Shown here one piece after another: positions 63,711 through 64,000 of a DNA stretch of 64,000 bases. Position 1 is the stretch's first letter. Every line of letters starts with the position of its first letter. Source of the stretch: Scytonematopsis contorta HA4267-MV1 (GTDB lineage: Bacteria; Cyanobacteriota; Cyanobacteriia; Cyanobacteriales; Nostocaceae); contig JAHHIC010000036.1 of NCBI GenBank assembly GCA_019359035.1, positions 141,294 to 205,293 on the forward strand, given 5' to 3'. Under the pieces are notes generated by a model that was given only the letters and a program-made list of their open reading frames with translations, ran no database searches and was not told where the DNA came from. Made by a program: the position numbers and the translations under genes.

Positions 63711-64000
63711 TTTGGTAATGGGTAATTGGTAATTGGTAATTGGTAATTGGTAATGGGTAATGGGTAATGGGTAATGGGTAATTGGTAATGGGTAATTAGT
63801 AATTGTCATTGCGTTCACGAAGTGTTCCCTCTTAGGGAATGGAGGAACGACGAAGCAACCGCAATATATACAACCCAATATCCAACCTGTCATTGCGTTC
63901 ACGAAGTGTTCCCTCTTAGGGAATGGAGGAACGACGAAGCAACCGCAATATATACAACCTAATATCCAACCTGTCATTGCGTTCACGAAGTGTTCCCTCT
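63711..64000. repeat. GGTAATT tract and an 84-bp tandem repeat at the window end
   Basis: 63716-63803 holds GGTAATT/GGTAATG units. From 63804 an 84-base unit begins TGTCATTGCGTTCACGAAG, contains GTTCCCTCTTAGGGAATGG and AACGACGAAGCAACCGCAA, and recurs at 63888 and 63972 (2.3 copies to the window end, which cuts the third). Only one base differs between the first two. Each unit has a TTCCCTCTTAGGGAA palindrome-like core. Confidence 0.9.

Noticed and set aside
63627..63986. 119-codon minus-strand frame with two identical 30-residue repeats
   Set aside because: The repeats are the 84-bp tandem unit, and the rest is the GGTAATT tract and antisense polA.
1..64000. CRISPR array, tRNA genes or prophage
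   Set aside because: No direct repeats with unique spacers, no T-loop GGTTCGA-type cores in a tRNA context, and no phage structural or integrase genes were found by eye.

Overview
The window is chromosomal DNA of a cyanobacterium, most probably a filamentous, heterocyst-forming one (Nostocales). The evidence is the mix of cyanobacterial genes (psb28, vipp1 beside pspA, ndhF1-ndhD1, rbcR, a DUF3370 protein, a small RRM protein, a DALR-domain protein), low GC, occasional GCGATCGC sites, and abundant short tandem repeats and palindromes between genes. No tRNA, rRNA, CRISPR array, prophage or intact transposon was recognised.

Layout. 1-16 kb: housekeeping genes, namely the 3' end of mraY, psb28, dtd, a His-rich COG0523 GTPase, cysS, a tldD/tldE pair, a coiled-coil protein overlapping coaD, lgt, cobM with a MIF-like gene, a MASE1 histidine kinase, rlmN and a zinc-ribbon protein. 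16-31 kb: uvrC, a 59-residue protein, a response regulator, a PEP-CTERM-like exported protein, an aminotransferase, thioredoxin, a broken REP-associated transposase beside a REP palindrome, vipp1 and pspA, a SPOR-domain protein, a sucrose-phosphate-synthase-like glycosyltransferase, a 17-bp tandem array and an RRM protein. 31-42 kb: an M48-like protein that has lost its catalytic motif, prfC, DUF4870, MORN, DUF3370, a PstS-like/DUF4912 fusion and a DUF937-like protein. 42-51 kb: a recent tandem duplication of a Uma2-family gene, ndhD1 and ndhF1, a thioredoxin-like protein, an NnrU-family protein and rbcR. 51-57.5 kb: a membrane serine/threonine kinase followed by three membrane-anchored solute-binding proteins and the decayed end of another. 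57.5-64 kb: a Crp/Fnr-type regulator, a DALR protein, a probable small RNA, a HAD hydrolase, polA and an 84-bp tandem repeat.

How genes work together. NdhF1 and NdhD1 are proton-pumping subunits of NDH-1. Psb28 and Vipp1 serve photosystem II and thylakoid biogenesis. TldD and TldE normally form one protease. The kinase and binding-protein cluster has no ABC permease or ATPase, so a sensory role is plausible but is inference.

Most unusual signals: (i) intergenic-type repeats (GGGGAGT and GGGAATT units, TTGACGG units, CATCCCC units) lie in frame inside at least four conserved genes; (ii) palindromes with fixed ends and covarying inner arms recur about ten times; (iii) three intergenic loci look like small-RNA genes with intrinsic terminators; (iv) the kinase and binding-protein island carries a shared N-terminal anchor on two unrelated binding folds; (v) motif residues are missing in the M48-like protein and in the proofreading domain of PolA.
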